Below are positions 24,401 to 33,327 of a DNA stretch of 64,000 nt, one piece after another. The notes under the pieces were generated by a model, which worked only from the letters and a program-made list of their open reading frames with translations, was not told the DNA's origin and ran no database searches. The DNA is taken from assembly GCA_019614645.1 (NCBI GenBank), contig JABWDB010000016.1, positions 4,836,001 to 4,900,000 of the forward strand. Direction: 5' to 3'. A program made the position numbers and the translations under genes. Numbering within the stretch: the stretch's first letter is position 1; every line of letters starts with the position of its first letter. The stretch is from Stratiolaelaps scimitus. Its lineage: Eukaryota > Arthropoda > Arachnida > Mesostigmata > Laelapidae.

Positions 24401-24414
24401 CTCAGACTCATCAT
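9294..24414 (-). CDS. alpha-Cat: Alpha-catenin gene, 12 coding exons, disrupted in exon 10
   Basis: Alpha-catenin links the cadherin-beta-catenin complex to F-actin at adherens junctions and is related to vinculin. The twelve minus-strand exons total 2608 nt. They read through the N-terminal beta-catenin-binding and dimerisation domain (exons 1-4), the middle modulatory region (exons 5-8), the linker (exons 9-10) and the C-terminal actin-binding domain (exons 10-12). Peptides such as RLRWDPKNLEIKTL, NMVRAARALLSAVTRLLILA-like text, SGAALMADSACTRDERRERI, EAVDDITTIDDFLAVS and KNLMNAVVLTVKASYVAST are family hallmarks. Exon phases agree across all joins except that exon 10 is 343 nt, not a multiple of three. 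It lacks about 70 codons of the actin-binding domain. Without that loss the protein would be roughly 940 residues, near the usual 900-920. The gene start is the first ATG after an in-frame stop. Confidence 0.95.
9459..9786 (-). other. Alpha-catenin intron 11
   Basis: The donor is GTACGTG and the acceptor TTGCAG. It contains an ATT trinucleotide run (about 9648-9680), and I see nothing else. Confidence 0.85.
9787..9906 (-). CDS. alpha-Cat: Alpha-catenin exon 11
   Basis: A 120-nt exon (40 codons, phase 0 at both ends) between TTTACAG and GTACGT. It reads LDSATSLIQAAKNLMNAVV and then LTVKASYVASTKYPRQGAIVT. This lies in the last helices of the actin-binding domain and is nearly identical to insect alpha-catenin. 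Confidence 0.95.
9907..10479 (-). other. Alpha-catenin intron 10
   Basis: A 573-bp intron with donor GTACGG and acceptor TTTACAG. No repeat or other element is recognised. Confidence 0.8.
10480..10822 (-). CDS. alpha-Cat: Alpha-catenin exon 10, with internal deletion and frameshift
   Basis: The 5' part, from the acceptor TTTCCAG, reads SAEELDSETEIEYEDNTYEN and on to VSEEEKAKIAAQVETFRTEK and YRFD, in frame with exon 9. The 3' part reads DTKKDLIAYLQRIALYCHQ and on to NISGNLIVSG, but in another frame. Between them the family has about 70 residues, including the WDDTGNDI, MCMIMMEMTDFTRG and GPLK motifs, and these are absent here. The break lies at 10603-10612, where the two parts meet over CGCG. 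The exon is 343 nt, leaving one extra base over a codon multiple. No intron could supply the missing piece because the two parts are contiguous. As written, the frame shifts after YRFDR and would end early. Confidence 0.93.
10823..11343 (-). other. Alpha-catenin intron 9
   Basis: A 521-bp intron with donor GTGAGTGC and acceptor TTTCCAG. Nothing else is recognised inside it. Confidence 0.8.
11344..11395 (-). CDS. alpha-Cat: Alpha-catenin exon 9
   Basis: A 52-nt exon between TCTACAG and GTGAGTG. With the AG carried from exon 8 it reads RLVYDGVREIRRTVLMNR. That is the conserved alpha-catenin segment just before the linker to the actin-binding domain. Confidence 0.94.
11675..11784 (-). CDS. alpha-Cat: Alpha-catenin exon 8
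   Basis: A 110-nt exon between TTTCAG and GTAAGAG. It reads ALREQVMPNFAQKVDAAV, then TALSQGVSTDENDFIDAS. The family has a similar VMPRFTEQVEAAVEAL then DENEFIDAS sequence. It ends in phase 2, completed by the first base of exon 9. Confidence 0.94.
11812..11831. repeat. (TA)n tract in alpha-catenin intron 7
   Basis: A short TA run within the 135-bp intron between exons 7 and 8 (intron 11785-11919). Confidence 0.9.
11920..12104 (-). CDS. alpha-Cat: Alpha-catenin exon 7
   Basis: A 185-nt exon between GTTGCAG and GTAACA. It reads ENHILEDVNKCVLALQEGD, then LDRVAGAIRGRARRVAAVV and TSEMDNYEPGIYTERVLEAVQ. This is one of the most conserved stretches of the modulatory region. The first codon is completed by the last base of exon 6. 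Confidence 0.96.
12326..12482 (-). CDS. alpha-Cat: Alpha-catenin exon 6
   Basis: A 157-nt exon between CTTTAG and GTAGGA. It reads VVNAARILASRPSSKVAQEN, then VEAFRAAWENQVRLLTEAVD and DITTIDDFLAVS. It joins CPQ of exon 5 exactly as in the family (CPQV.NAA). It ends in phase 1. Confidence 0.96.
12483..12836 (-). other. Alpha-catenin intron 5
   Basis: A 354-bp intron with donor GTACCT and acceptor CTTTAG. It includes a short TA run near 12747-12762. Confidence 0.85.
12837..13159 (-). CDS. alpha-Cat: Alpha-catenin exon 5
   Basis: A 323-nt exon between TTTACAG and GTACCT. It reads MVHKTRDLRRVLRKAVVDHV, then the FLEPDLPLQLLVEAAR, KEHAAKLVEVAQLACSMSSN and HIEQLCPQ blocks. This covers the start of the modulatory region, including the stretch that corresponds to the vinculin-binding area in vertebrate alpha-catenin. 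The first codon (glycine) is split with exon 4. Confidence 0.96.
13160..15420 (-). other. Alpha-catenin intron 4
   Basis: A 2.26-kb intron, donor GTATGA and acceptor TTTACAG. It contains overlapping short ORFs on both strands with no recognisable motif, C-rich sequence around 14200-14760, and a perfect short hairpin at 15126-15160. No mobile element is identified. Confidence 0.75.
15126..15160. repeat. Perfect 14-bp inverted repeat (hairpin) in intron 4
   Basis: TATACTGGACGAAG at 15126-15139 is followed after a 7-base loop by its exact reverse complement at 15147-15160. The stem is too short for a typical miRNA precursor. Its origin is unknown. Confidence 0.9.
15421..15628 (-). CDS. alpha-Cat: Alpha-catenin exon 4
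   Basis: A 208-nt exon between TTTCAG and GTATGA. It reads ERIHLDPSTYSEQRTRPALE, then SIISGAALMADSACTRDER and ECNAVRQALQDLLSEYMANA. The ISGAALMADS.CTRD.RRERIVAECNAVRQALQDLL run is an alpha-catenin signature. Confidence 0.97.
17780..17795 (+). repeat. Left target-site duplication of the SINE-like insertion
   Basis: GGTAATACTATATTGT here matches GGTGATACTATATTGT at 18055-18070 at 15 of 16 positions. Direct repeats of this length at both ends are typical of LINE-mediated retrotransposition. Confidence 0.8.
17796..18054 (+). mobile_element. SINE-like insertion with a tRNA-Ser-like head
   Basis: This 259-bp insert is bounded by 16-bp direct repeats. Its first 80 bases look like a tRNA. An A box (TGGTCTAGTGG, 17805-17815) and a B box (GGTTCAAATCC, 17857-17867) are present. 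Between them, GGACTGCTAGACC resembles a tRNA-Ser(GCT) anticodon arm, and a long variable-arm-like stretch follows. The ends do not pair as an acceptor stem, so it is not a tRNA gene. The remaining ~170 bp is a body of unknown family. The insert has no poly-A tail; it ends GAGAAAATA. The plus strand is the element's own direction, opposite to the host gene. A library search for further copies would confirm the family. Confidence 0.8.
18055..18070 (+). repeat. Right target-site duplication of the SINE-like insertion
   Basis: The partner of 17780-17795, with one mismatch in 16 bases. Confidence 0.8.
19177..19270. repeat. 94-bp near-perfect hairpin in intron 3
   Basis: The 25-base arms 19177-19201 and 19246-19270 are reverse complements with a single mismatch. 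The loop contains a further palindrome, ATCCATATATATGGAT, flanked by AGAA and TTCT that also pair. The whole 94 bases can therefore fold into one long stem. It could be a fold-back MITE remnant or a small-RNA precursor; nothing here decides between them. Confidence 0.9.
20107..20259 (-). CDS. alpha-Cat: Alpha-catenin exon 3
   Basis: A 153-nt exon (51 codons, phase 0 both ends) between ATACAG and GTAAGTG. It reads FCEAVNAINTVAQGRHS, then a glycine-rich loop (LNGGTANGDGGPLG), then YDGPGELAAAIDDFD. The glycine-rich insert is in the position of the variable loop of other alpha-catenins. Confidence 0.94.
20260..23364 (-). other. Alpha-catenin intron 2
   Basis: A 3.1-kb intron. It contains a tRNA-like sequence at 20566-20653, a TA run near 21247-21266 and several short plus-strand ORFs (21785-22840) with no recognisable motif. 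Confidence 0.75.
20566..20653 (+). mobile_element. tRNA-like sequence, probable SINE head
   Basis: An A-box-like TAGCCTGGTGG (20570-20580) and a B box GGTTCGATCGC (20637-20647) are spaced roughly as in a tRNA or SINE promoter. The ends do not form an acceptor stem, and I found no target-site duplication, so the limits of any SINE are unknown. Confidence 0.5.
23365..23535 (-). CDS. alpha-Cat: Alpha-catenin exon 2
   Basis: A 171-nt exon (57 codons, phase 0) from acceptor TTTTCAG. It reads AARRQAELKDPRLRDDLAAA, then RAILKKNSTMLLTASKVYVR and HPELSAAKENRDYVIKR. The donor is CGG followed by GTTGGT, a weak site. It is chosen because it alone keeps phase with FCEAVN of exon 3 and gives the family's exact spacing. 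Confidence 0.95.
23794..24414 (-). CDS. alpha-Cat: Alpha-catenin exon 1 (start of coding sequence)
   Basis: 207 codons from ATG at 24414 to the donor CAG-GTAAGT. It begins MMSLSELGDGLPNMPPSNGG, then reaches the conserved RLRWDPKNLEIKTLSVEKTL, VTTLVNTKGPSKK, RSKRAHVLVAAVERATQNF and MVRAARGLLSAVTRLLILAD blocks. These make up the beta-catenin-binding and dimerisation region. Two ATGs stand in tandem. The frame stays open upstream for about 40 codons without an ATG until a TAG at about 24530, so a coding exon further upstream is possible but not required. Confidence 0.95.
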
Positions 24415-26200
24415 TTTCTTGCTTTTGTCGTTGCTGCCGATGCCGCCGCGGACCGCTATGAGGTGGGAGTAAACGTCGCTGTCCTGTTCAGCCTTGATGT
24501 CGTCCTTCGGCGTTGAGGCGTTGTTCGTAGCCAGCTATCCCTAGACCCCACCCGGCGAGAATCAACGGATAGCTCCAACGTCGACAGAAGGACAAACGCG
24601 CTCTACCCCCAGCTAACCACGCACGGTTGGCTCGTCAACGAATAATCCGATGATACATTTGGCTTCGTCGCCGCCACATGCAGGCGATACACCTCCAGGT
24701 AGCCCGCAATTTACGAAATCACAAGTGGTGCCGAATACCGTGGCGCGACGCGCCACCGAACCGAACTACTGAACTAACGACACTCTCGCCGTTCGGATGG
24801 GAGGGACACAACGACTAATGTTTAACAAAATCGCTTGGGAATAGTTACGGGTTCGATCAGGTGAGATTCGCTGCTTGATAATTGATTCGTTCGGCGCGTC
24901 GAAATTTCGACACTCGACTGCTGGGTGACACTGGCAGGACTTCGGATGTGCGTGGTAAAGGTGCGTCTCTATTTCACCTGAAAGATGCAATAATGACAAA
25001 AATGAATTCATCATCACAATTATAAATTAGCTAATCCAAATAAATCGATTAGTGCATATACTTGCCAATCGACCTGGCGAAGTTAAATGAGGCATATTGT
25101 TTTGCTTGTTCAATATGACGTATCAATTATTTGGCAAAAAATTCATGTGGAAAATCCAGTAAACGCTCAAAAAGGTCACGGAGCAGACGCAAGACAATTA
25201 AAGCCATCATCGTATCTGCCGTCTCATCTCGTCATGAGACGCGTGCCTCGGAATACATGACCTCTCTTGAACAGTGATCTAACAACGAACACTTCGGCCC
25301 GCTAGAGTTAACAAGAGTCACTTTGGTAGCCTGTAAGGAGAGACGAGGCTTTCGCCGCTCCCGTGATCACCGTGCCGCTTGATTATATGCTGAAGGAGCA
25401 CATTTACTGCTTTTACCTAGAACTTTTTCATGTAATGCCTTGCCCCAATGGGACTACTGAGCCGCCAGGTGTAACAATTGTGCTATGCACATATACGCTT
25501 ACACTTGTTATACTCCCAGTAGATATTTAGACTCTAAAGCCATGAATTTCAGCATGCCAGCGACTAGGATTATTCGCACTAAACTCAACTCTGAATTCGG
25601 CTCTCGGGCACCTCATTAGACGAACAGCATATCAATAATCAATCAATCACATAAAACCAACCCTGATCCCCAATCTGTAGAAGAAGCTGATCTTGCACCG
25701 TGTCTTGTTGACACAGCTCATCAAGTCATGCGTTTGTATTTCAGTACACAAAACGAATACGATTTTGTAGAGCGTACAGTCGCGCGCGGTACGTCGTCAG
25801 AGCGTACAATCTTGTAAATCGATTATTTAACGTTCACCTCAATAGTGATCGTATCGAGGGGTGGCGACAGCGGCAGCTGCTGCAGGACCCACTGCTTGAA
25901 TCCTAACACGTTTGTGTGTGCAAACCTCTCAGCTACTATGGGGAGTTTGCCCAACTGTCTATCTGCTCTTACGGGGTTATAAATAATTTACCCAGTAGCA
26001 GCAGCAGCAGCGGCAGCAATAGTCTTTGGGAGGGTTTACTTCGTTCTTTGTGTTCAATTTTATTTCGGTTCGAATCAAGAAGACAACACGAAACTCTGAC
26101 TTCTCTAAGCGTCTGCGTGCGCCTGAGAAGGCTTGATTTTCGGAGAGACGCTTTCTCTACCACCTCAACAGACAGACGGCGTCACGACCCAAGTTATTTT
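24415..26200. other. Region upstream of alpha-catenin
   Basis: About 24415-24700 is GC- and CpG-rich and is the natural place for the 5' untranslated region and promoter of alpha-catenin on the minus strand. I cannot identify a TATA box or an initiator with confidence. The rest, to 26200, is AT-richer and has no recognisable exon. Confidence 0.45.
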
Positions 26201-27305
26201 ATGTGACTCGTAGATGACAGCCAAAGTGGAAAATCCTTCAATAGGGAATAGAAAGGTATCTGCCATACGCTGACATAAGTTTGCTTTTGCTTTCTGATTC
26301 GCAAGATCCGACGCCGCTGCCTAATACGAGGTTCTCCAGACACACCGGGCTTCACCGCATTCATTACACCTAATCGAGCTAACATCACGATAATCCATTC
26401 AGGGTATCAGATGATGCACACCTTTATCAGCCAACCTCGCCCGTTTCAGTTCACCGCCACCGTCCCGGTAAGACATCATACGGCTGATACGTAGGCCGAA
26501 CGCTTGGACGAAACCTGCTACACCGGCTATTAGCTGCGCCGCAACGGCTGACGCTCACTAAAACTTCTACAGTTGCCAGCAGCAGCCGCAGCAGCACAAT
26601 TGACACGATAGCGCTACAATGCTGCTGTTGCCGGCACTTGACACCTCGTTGCGTCGACATTTCGCTGCGGCTCGCTTTTCGTCGTCCAACAACGACGCCG
26701 CCGCCGCCGCCGCTGCTACGAAGCCCAAGAACGAGACAACGGCCTCAAGGGCCACATAAGCATAAGCAGGATGACAGCAGAGGCTGCTGCTTCTAGTCTA
26801 ATAATAATTTCATCATGGTAGCTCGTTGGTGCTCCCATTGCTCCCGTCCTGGTCGTACTGCAGCTGCTGCTGCTGCCGCTGATGATGACGCCTCTTAAAC
26901 GCGTTGCTGGTAGCGCCAGCCAGCGAACCTAGCAAGCAGCGTCAGACCGCTTTGTTTGCGTGCCTTGACACCGTTTCGGCACCGAGCGGCGACGCGAGTG
27001 GGGCGGCGACGACGCGAGTTGTTCTTTTATGTATCAGCAGACTTTTACGTTCGCTCGCTCGTTCGTGGTCGGATGTCAGCCAGTCAGACGGGCAGATACA
27101 GACGATGAACTAACGCAATACTGATAGTTACTGATTACAGTATTTTTATTATTATTATTGTTATTATTATTATTATTGTAATTATAGTGAAGAAAAAAAA
27201 GAAAATTATGCCGACGAAGAATCACAACAGAAGCAGCAGCAATAGCAAAAGTGCGGTGGGCCAGCGGTTGTGTACGGCAAATAATAATGTTAATATCCAC
27301 ATAGA

Positions 27306-27338
27306 GCAGCAGCAGCAGCCGCCGCCGCCGCCGCCGCA
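27306..27338. repeat. CAG then CCG triplet repeat
   Basis: A CAG run of about four to five units passes directly into a CCG run of about five to six units. Confidence 0.9.
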
Positions 27339-27961
27339 ACCCTGACGCTGACACAAACAACAATAACAGCAAATGGTGTAGCCACATACAACATTCACAG
27401 GCGAATGTTGTTGGCCAATGTCCTGCTGCTGCCGGCACTGCGACGGTCCAAAGTCGAGCTGATAACGATAATAGTGGTCAGATCACCGTGGAGTAGTTAG
27501 AGGATCCGCAATAATATCATAGTCATGAATACCACTAATATGATCGAATGCAAGAAACTCAATGAGACATTGTTCATTCAACGAGTCGGCATCGGAGACC
27601 ACTGTAGTATTATTATATACTAAAGAAAATCAACTATTTTTAGAGCAGATCCCCCCGAGCTAAGGACGCTTTGCTATGGCCGAAGGAGGCTCCAAGGATC
27701 CGTCATAAGAAGGAAACGATCTCTCAGGCGAGACGAACTATATTATTGGTCAAGGGTACGCCTTATTCATCGATATTCTTCTCATCCCTTTTATCTCGCT
27801 TGTTTTTTCGGCCTGATTTAGTCGGCCGCGCAAGGTTAACTTGTATCGGCTTTCTCCAACAGACCTACATGACGGCAGGTCTATGATGTTTCAGTAGGTT
27901 TTGAATCGGGCAGGTGTTGTTCCTTGGCCCATGGCTCAAACGACAGCTGGAATCACATCGA

Positions 27962-28026
27962 TCCTGCGCGATTCGAACCGGAAACCCCGCAGCTCGGTGA
28001 CGACAGCTCTATCCCCTCATCCCGCG
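27962..28026 (-). mobile_element. tRNA-like sequence on the minus strand, probable SINE head
   Basis: On the minus strand, an A-box-like GGGATAGAGCTGTCG (28001-28015) is followed 36 bases on by a B box GGTTCGAATCG (near 27969-27979). This matches RNA polymerase III promoter spacing. There is no matching acceptor stem and I find no target-site duplication. Confidence 0.5.
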
Positions 28027-30166
28027 TCCCCGTTTACCACTGCCACAACTGATGGTGGCTGAATTCGTTCCTTCCATTTCATTTCGACATATCGCTGTCT
28101 CTTATTCTAGCTCACAGTTGATGCACTCCCGCGAAGGTTGAAAGCTGAATAGCTATCATTCAATGGCGACATGGGTAACGCGGCCGCAGAAGCAGCAGTA
28201 GCAGCAACGACAAGAAAACGACAATTTTAAATGCGGCAAGCGACCATGGCCAAACTCGGCCGCCTCAGCAAAATGAAATGGCGCCACAGTCAGAGCGCGG
28301 CGACCGTCATCGCTACCACCAGCGCCTGCGATACTTCCAACATAAACCCTACCATCCGTCACTCGTGGCGTCGTCGTCACCACTACCCACTGGTGTTTGC
28401 ACGCTGCTAGTGGTGGTGGTGGTGCTACTGCTGCAGCTGCTTGAACTGCCGCTAAAATGACAATGAACGTCTCGAGCCTACCACTCGCGTGTGAGGACCA
28501 CGGGCCGGCGTTAACGCCGACGCCGGCGATCCGTAGTTCCATTGGTCGCTATGCTGTCCGTCGGCCACGGGACGCCAACGGTAAAAAGGACAGCAACGCC
28601 AGACGCATTAGTGGGGCTCCCGCAACAGGTGACGGTAGGAAAACGACTGCTGAAGCAAACACCCCAGTCAGGAGGAAGACGCAGCGACACCATTGCGAAC
28701 CGCAGCAGCAGAAGCAGCCGTGCACCTAGAACGCACTGGCACATTTCGTTGCTTTTGTCATCCGCCGTGTTGGCCGGATCGTCGTCGTCGTCGTCGATGT
28801 TATCCATTCAAGCGGTAGATGACGGCTGGCAGACCGAATCCCGCTGGACCGCAGCGTAAGATGGTGTCGCCCGCAGACGTTCACAGTGCGGCTGACGGAA
28901 GGAGACACAGGGAATTCGTCTCACGATAACAGGAAGACGAAACGATTTCGAATGGTGTGATACCGAATGCGGCCGATAGCAACATGTCATATATAGACGG
29001 ATACAGAGGTACGCGGTGGGTAGCATGCGAGCGTTGTCGTTGATTGATGAATAAATGACAAGGCATTATTTGTATCTCGGTTGAGGGTATCATATAATCA
29101 CAGGGTGGGTACCGATGATTGAGCGGGATGCGACATATCGGCGAGGGTGTATCCCGTGAGAATGGCCGTAGTCGACATTCGATCGGCGAGCGCCAAGTCC
29201 CGATGAGGATCTCGTAGAAATTGCATCGTGGAGAACATACCGAAAGAGGGTTACCGACGAGGACACGATAGAAAATAGAATATAAATGAAAACACTCCCA
29301 GGGCGGTGTGTCTCCAGGAGCGATTTTTGCACGTTTTCACGAAACTGCCTATGGTCGTTTGTTACTAATAAAGTTGACACCTTGACGATCTTCAGGATCG
29401 AGATGCAAGCCACGGAGAGCTTGAACAGAGATCCATAATGTAGACGTAATCAATGATATGAACCTTTAGCCGAAATAGATGAATATCATCATCAGACTGT
29501 TCAAGCGAAAACGAAGTTCGCCGGAAGTTCGCGAGATCGATTTCGATCGATTAAACGAGTTCCTATGACTATCGAGCAACTGTTTGTTCCATTATATCCT
29601 CCCTCAGCAATGCTATTTTGTGGCTGGCCATTATTATAATGATTTTTAAATATTCAAATTGACGTTGAGTGCATATCATGTATTGGGCACTCTTTCCAGA
29701 ATCTCAGAATACCATTTGGTACGAAGATAGAATGATCGCGGGGCAGACGAAGGTCCAGCAAGTCACTCAGAAATGGGATGCAGCCTCTTTCAATGGGGGC
29801 GTATCGGGAGAGGTTGTTTCGCAATGAAGCCCCAGCGAACAATTTGGCACGGTCCCAACTCGCGGGGGTTGCCATTATATTTCTACCTAAACGAACCCAG
29901 TCACATGTCAACCGAGAAATGCGCTTCATGAAGCCATTTTACGAGCATGGCGCTCTTTCTATGGATGGAATATCTCAGCTGTCAAAAAGGAGGTTTTTTT
30001 TACCCTTGGACTCGAAACAGGATGTGACTCTGAGAGCTTATCGACGCCTGCGAACCGATTCGGCAAATTCACGTTCGCTCCACTGCGGTTTCCTGGCTCG
30101 GCATATACAGAGTACAATCAGATGAAATTGTAGCAACGACGGTCACCTCCACAGAAGACAGGATGC

Positions 30167-30649
30167 TCATATAATCCTTACATTGCGAAAAATGAAGAGG
30201 ACATGAAACAAAATGACTGCATTATTCTCTAGGTTAAATAAGTCAAAGGCTGGAATTCGAACTATGGACCTCCAGAGGCAGGTTTCACATACCCCAGGCT
30301 GTCGCGATATTTTTCTATATATGCCAACTTCCATACGTGCACCTACACATGTGTCAAAACTTTCCACATGATCGATACTTCTCAAATAGGCTGAACCTGA
30401 ACATGAATAACACGAGCGTATCGTACCAATGGTATTAACGCACCGCTGTCCCCTCCTGTCCGATGTTTCGATCCGCCATTGCCGTATATATCCCGGCAGG
30501 AATACGACCGTGCATCGCCGGACGCATTTAACAACGCGAGCTACTTCAGCTGCAGCCACAGCCAAACTTATGCCAGCGTCCAAGCAAGCGTGCATTGTTC
30601 TGCGCTCATTCATGGTGACGTCGACAGTATTTAAAACTTGCATACGCAT
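30167..30649 (-). CDS. Unassigned 160-codon ORF, doubtful
   Basis: It runs from ATG at 30649 to a stop at 30167. It is the longest unassigned ORF with a true ATG. It contains several cysteines (for example CVRRCTVV and CETCLW) and an alanine-rich stretch near its start, but no domain I recognise. A length of 160 codons is only slightly above what chance gives in 64 kb, and no splice or promoter signal supports it. Treat it as probably not a gene. Confidence 0.15.
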   Translation of the reverse strand: MRMQVLNTVDVTMNERRTMHACLDAGISLAVAAAEVARVVKCVRRCTVVFLPGYIRQWRIETSDRRGQRCVNTIGTIRSCYSCSGSAYLRSIDHVESFDTCVGARMEVGIYRKISRQPGVCETCLWRSIVRIPAFDLFNLENNAVILFHVLFIFRNVRII

Positions 30650-32250
30650 ATACCACTAGCACGGCAGAGGAAACCTCAGAGAGCGCGGGTTGAGAAGGGC
30701 GGAACACCGACGCCAAAGGCAATTAAGCAGTTTTTACGTGCTCCATAAATGGTACAAGGGGAGCGTAAGGGTGGACGGGAGCTCACGCCTCCTCTGATTC
30801 TTGCCCGCGCGCTTGACGAGAACTCCACATCCCTCCCTTGCCCGAGTCCTAGTAGAATCCAATCCACCAGCCAGCGACGACCCGAGCGTGCATAGCAAGC
30901 AAACAAGTGCACTTCTGACAATGGCTGATTTCGTCGGCTGTTGCCCGTCGAAGTTTGCTCTGCGAAACAGCTGCCCGCTGTTCGGATCGGATCACGTCAT
31001 CTGAACGGATAACAGCTGGTGGGGATGACTGATGCACTATTTGCTGTTCGGTTGTCACAGCGGAGGCAACGGGAGTAACTGTGCTGGCAAACAGCTCACC
31101 CAGTGGCAGAGACCAACCCTCGCTGAGAGGGGAGCGTGGTCACTCAAGGATCTCTCACGTAAGATCAATGCTCGTATGGGAGGCCAAGAATGGCCAGATC
31201 AATTGGGAGCGAAGAACTTCTGCCTGATTCTTCCTCAAATGGGCGATATTTGCATATCGCCGCTGGCCAACCCTTCGTCGATCGTAGCTTCCTGCTGAGG
31301 CCCTATCTCAAAGCGTTTGCAGCATTCGAGTTGACGTTTCGACCGCAGGACGGTTAGGTCCTGCTGTTCCACTCTCTGCTAGAAGACTGTTGTAAGAGCG
31401 TCCGGATCATCGTGCCCATTCATTGGAACGCCTATTCAATGGCTCTCTATCATTTCGTATCCAGTGTATTTGTATCGAAGCGATGTGGCACATTTATTTG
31501 TCCAGCTCTCGCACGTATCGGGTGTCAACACAACCAGCTGTCTTCGGCGTCTGCTGGTCGTGTATCCGTAGAGGCCGCAAGAAGCTCGGATACACTGTGG
31601 CATAACACACCCTACCGAACTACAGTGTCTATATAACCCAGCCTAACGCTGTTGACAAATATGATACCAACCTTAGCATTTGCTGTCATAGTTAGCTAAG
31701 CTGGGTAAAACCCTGGATGGATTGATCAGGCCGTCCAACTAAGCAGTAAAACTTCTGGATGAGCCCATCTGACCTGAGGGAAATCGGCTAGCTAAAGCAT
31801 TACTCACAAGTGTCATACAACGATACAGGTCCATACACACATAGTTGGTTGCAAACGTAATCATTCGTCATCTTCTACCTATTGAGCATAGTCAACACAT
31901 CAAGAAAACGAATTTCCCCTCCGTACCGCTTCCTTCATCTGCATAATTCGCTTCTTTGCTTGAGCCACCATATTCCATGAATCATATATATATATATATA
32001 TTTGTGTATGTACATATATATAAGGTATGTAAAATGTATATTGTATATATATGTATGGCGCATGCAGCACCAAGTTTTGAGGAGAATGCGATTCTCGTCA
32101 CCATGCCCGCATCCTACTCCATAGTCACAGACGCCGCTACCTGCGGCTGCGTCGGAACGCCACCTATTTGCGATAACGAGCACAAAGCGAGATAGTCGCC
32201 GCTATCTGACGTCTAGTCAGCCACTGCTGGGAGCAGGGATGACAGGCAGA

Positions 32251-32265
32251 GGGAGGGAGGGAGGG
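32251..32265 (+). other. G-quadruplex motif
   Basis: Four GGG runs separated by single A bases, a canonical G-quadruplex sequence. It lies in a purine-rich stretch that continues as a GA run. Confidence 0.8.
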
Positions 32266-33042
32266 AGAAAGAGAGAGACCGACTCTCTACGAGAGTCATC
32301 CACGCCGAATCAAGGATACGAACGTGCACCGCTTCGGCCTGTCTTTTTTTGCGAGGGCAGGATGCCTGGTCGTCGCCATCGCTGCCGCCGTCGTCGTCCT
32401 GCATATCAATGGGATCCTGCTGTCCGCAGTGCCAATGTGCCTTCTTTTAGCAACATAGGGACAGACAGCGAGAATGATCCTAGGTGGCATCGCCAGCAGG
32501 TATGGCCACCTCGAGCACGAACAGTCATTGATAGATAGAAACCTCTGGAGGTGGTCTCTGCTTTCTTCCGAATGTTTTTCATATAGTACAGTACATTGAT
32601 CGGTGCACACACAAGAACGGCTCTTGGCTAATGTCGTGCTACAAGCTCTGAGCTAATCATTTCAGGGAAATGCGTTGATATTGTGTGGATGCCAGAAGAG
32701 GCTGGCAACAACTGAACTATTGAAATATCCATGTGCATCTAATTATTTCTGCTGGAGGTGTTTTCACTTGAAGTATGCACACCTCGGGAATTAAGATAGC
32801 TTCGTATAGAAACTTTTTTTTCGTATAGAAACGATTTTGACACGGATCCAAACCAAGATCCAAACACCGATATCCAATACATTGATGGTATATATTCACG
32901 TTCATATTTGATGCTATATTGTATTTAATGTTTTTTTTTATATAGAATACATAGCAAATTTTACTTCCAGCACCCAACTCTAATAAAAATATTGCCTGCT
33001 AGAGTCGGCCCAGAAACCCTCTTGTAGTCCTTACGATCTCAG

Positions 33043-33327
33043 GTGGTTCATTGCAGCACTTGCTTCAGTTATCGATTCACTCAGACTCAAGTTGTTTCGC
33101 CCTCACTGTGCTCCGTTCACTTGGATGGGATATTCCGTACAGGTGTGATCAAAACAACACCTCCCAAGGTGTCAAATAGAAAGTCGTCCATTGACAGTGG
33201 CGACAACGAGAATAGCCAAAAGCAAGGTCTCGGTTATATCCTCCCCGAGTCTTTGTCTAAAGAGCTACGTAGTATATTTGTTCGTAGCGCCATCGATAGT
33301 CCTGTACGCAGAAGGGTAATTCGATAG
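33043..33327 (+). CDS. Unassigned ORF, possible exon
   Basis: The open frame ends in a charged, serine-rich segment (KSSIDSGDNENSQKQGLGYI, then SLSKELRSIF). A possible splice acceptor, CCGTACAG, falls inside at about 33141. The composition looks more like protein than most ORFs here, but no domain is recognised and no neighbouring exon was found. Confidence 0.2.
   Translation: MVHCSTCFSYRFTQTQVVSPSLCSVHLDGIFRTGVIKTTPPKVSNRKSSIDSGDNENSQKQGLGYILPESLSKELRSIFVRSAIDSPVRRRVIR

Larger units (their letters stand above)
26200..28900. other. Triplet-repeat-rich region
   Basis: Runs of GCA/CTG, GCC and GTC triplets occur at about 26577-26595, 26695-26715, 27306-27338, 28188-28205 and 28781-28797, with an ATT/TTG run near 27148-27177. 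Long overlapping ORFs here are alanine-, serine- or leucine-rich by-products of the triplets on both strands. I see no conserved protein. The region could be an untranslated or regulatory stretch upstream of alpha-catenin, but that is inference. Confidence 0.5.

Noticed and set aside
23708..24472. A 254-codon plus-strand ORF, the longest in the window
   Set aside because: It lies antisense to alpha-catenin exon 1 and is serine- and arginine-rich, as expected for the reverse of GC-rich coding sequence.
28156..28542. A 128-codon minus-strand ORF
   Set aside because: Its alanine- and valine-rich text comes from triplet repeats, and overlapping ORFs are open on the other strand as well.
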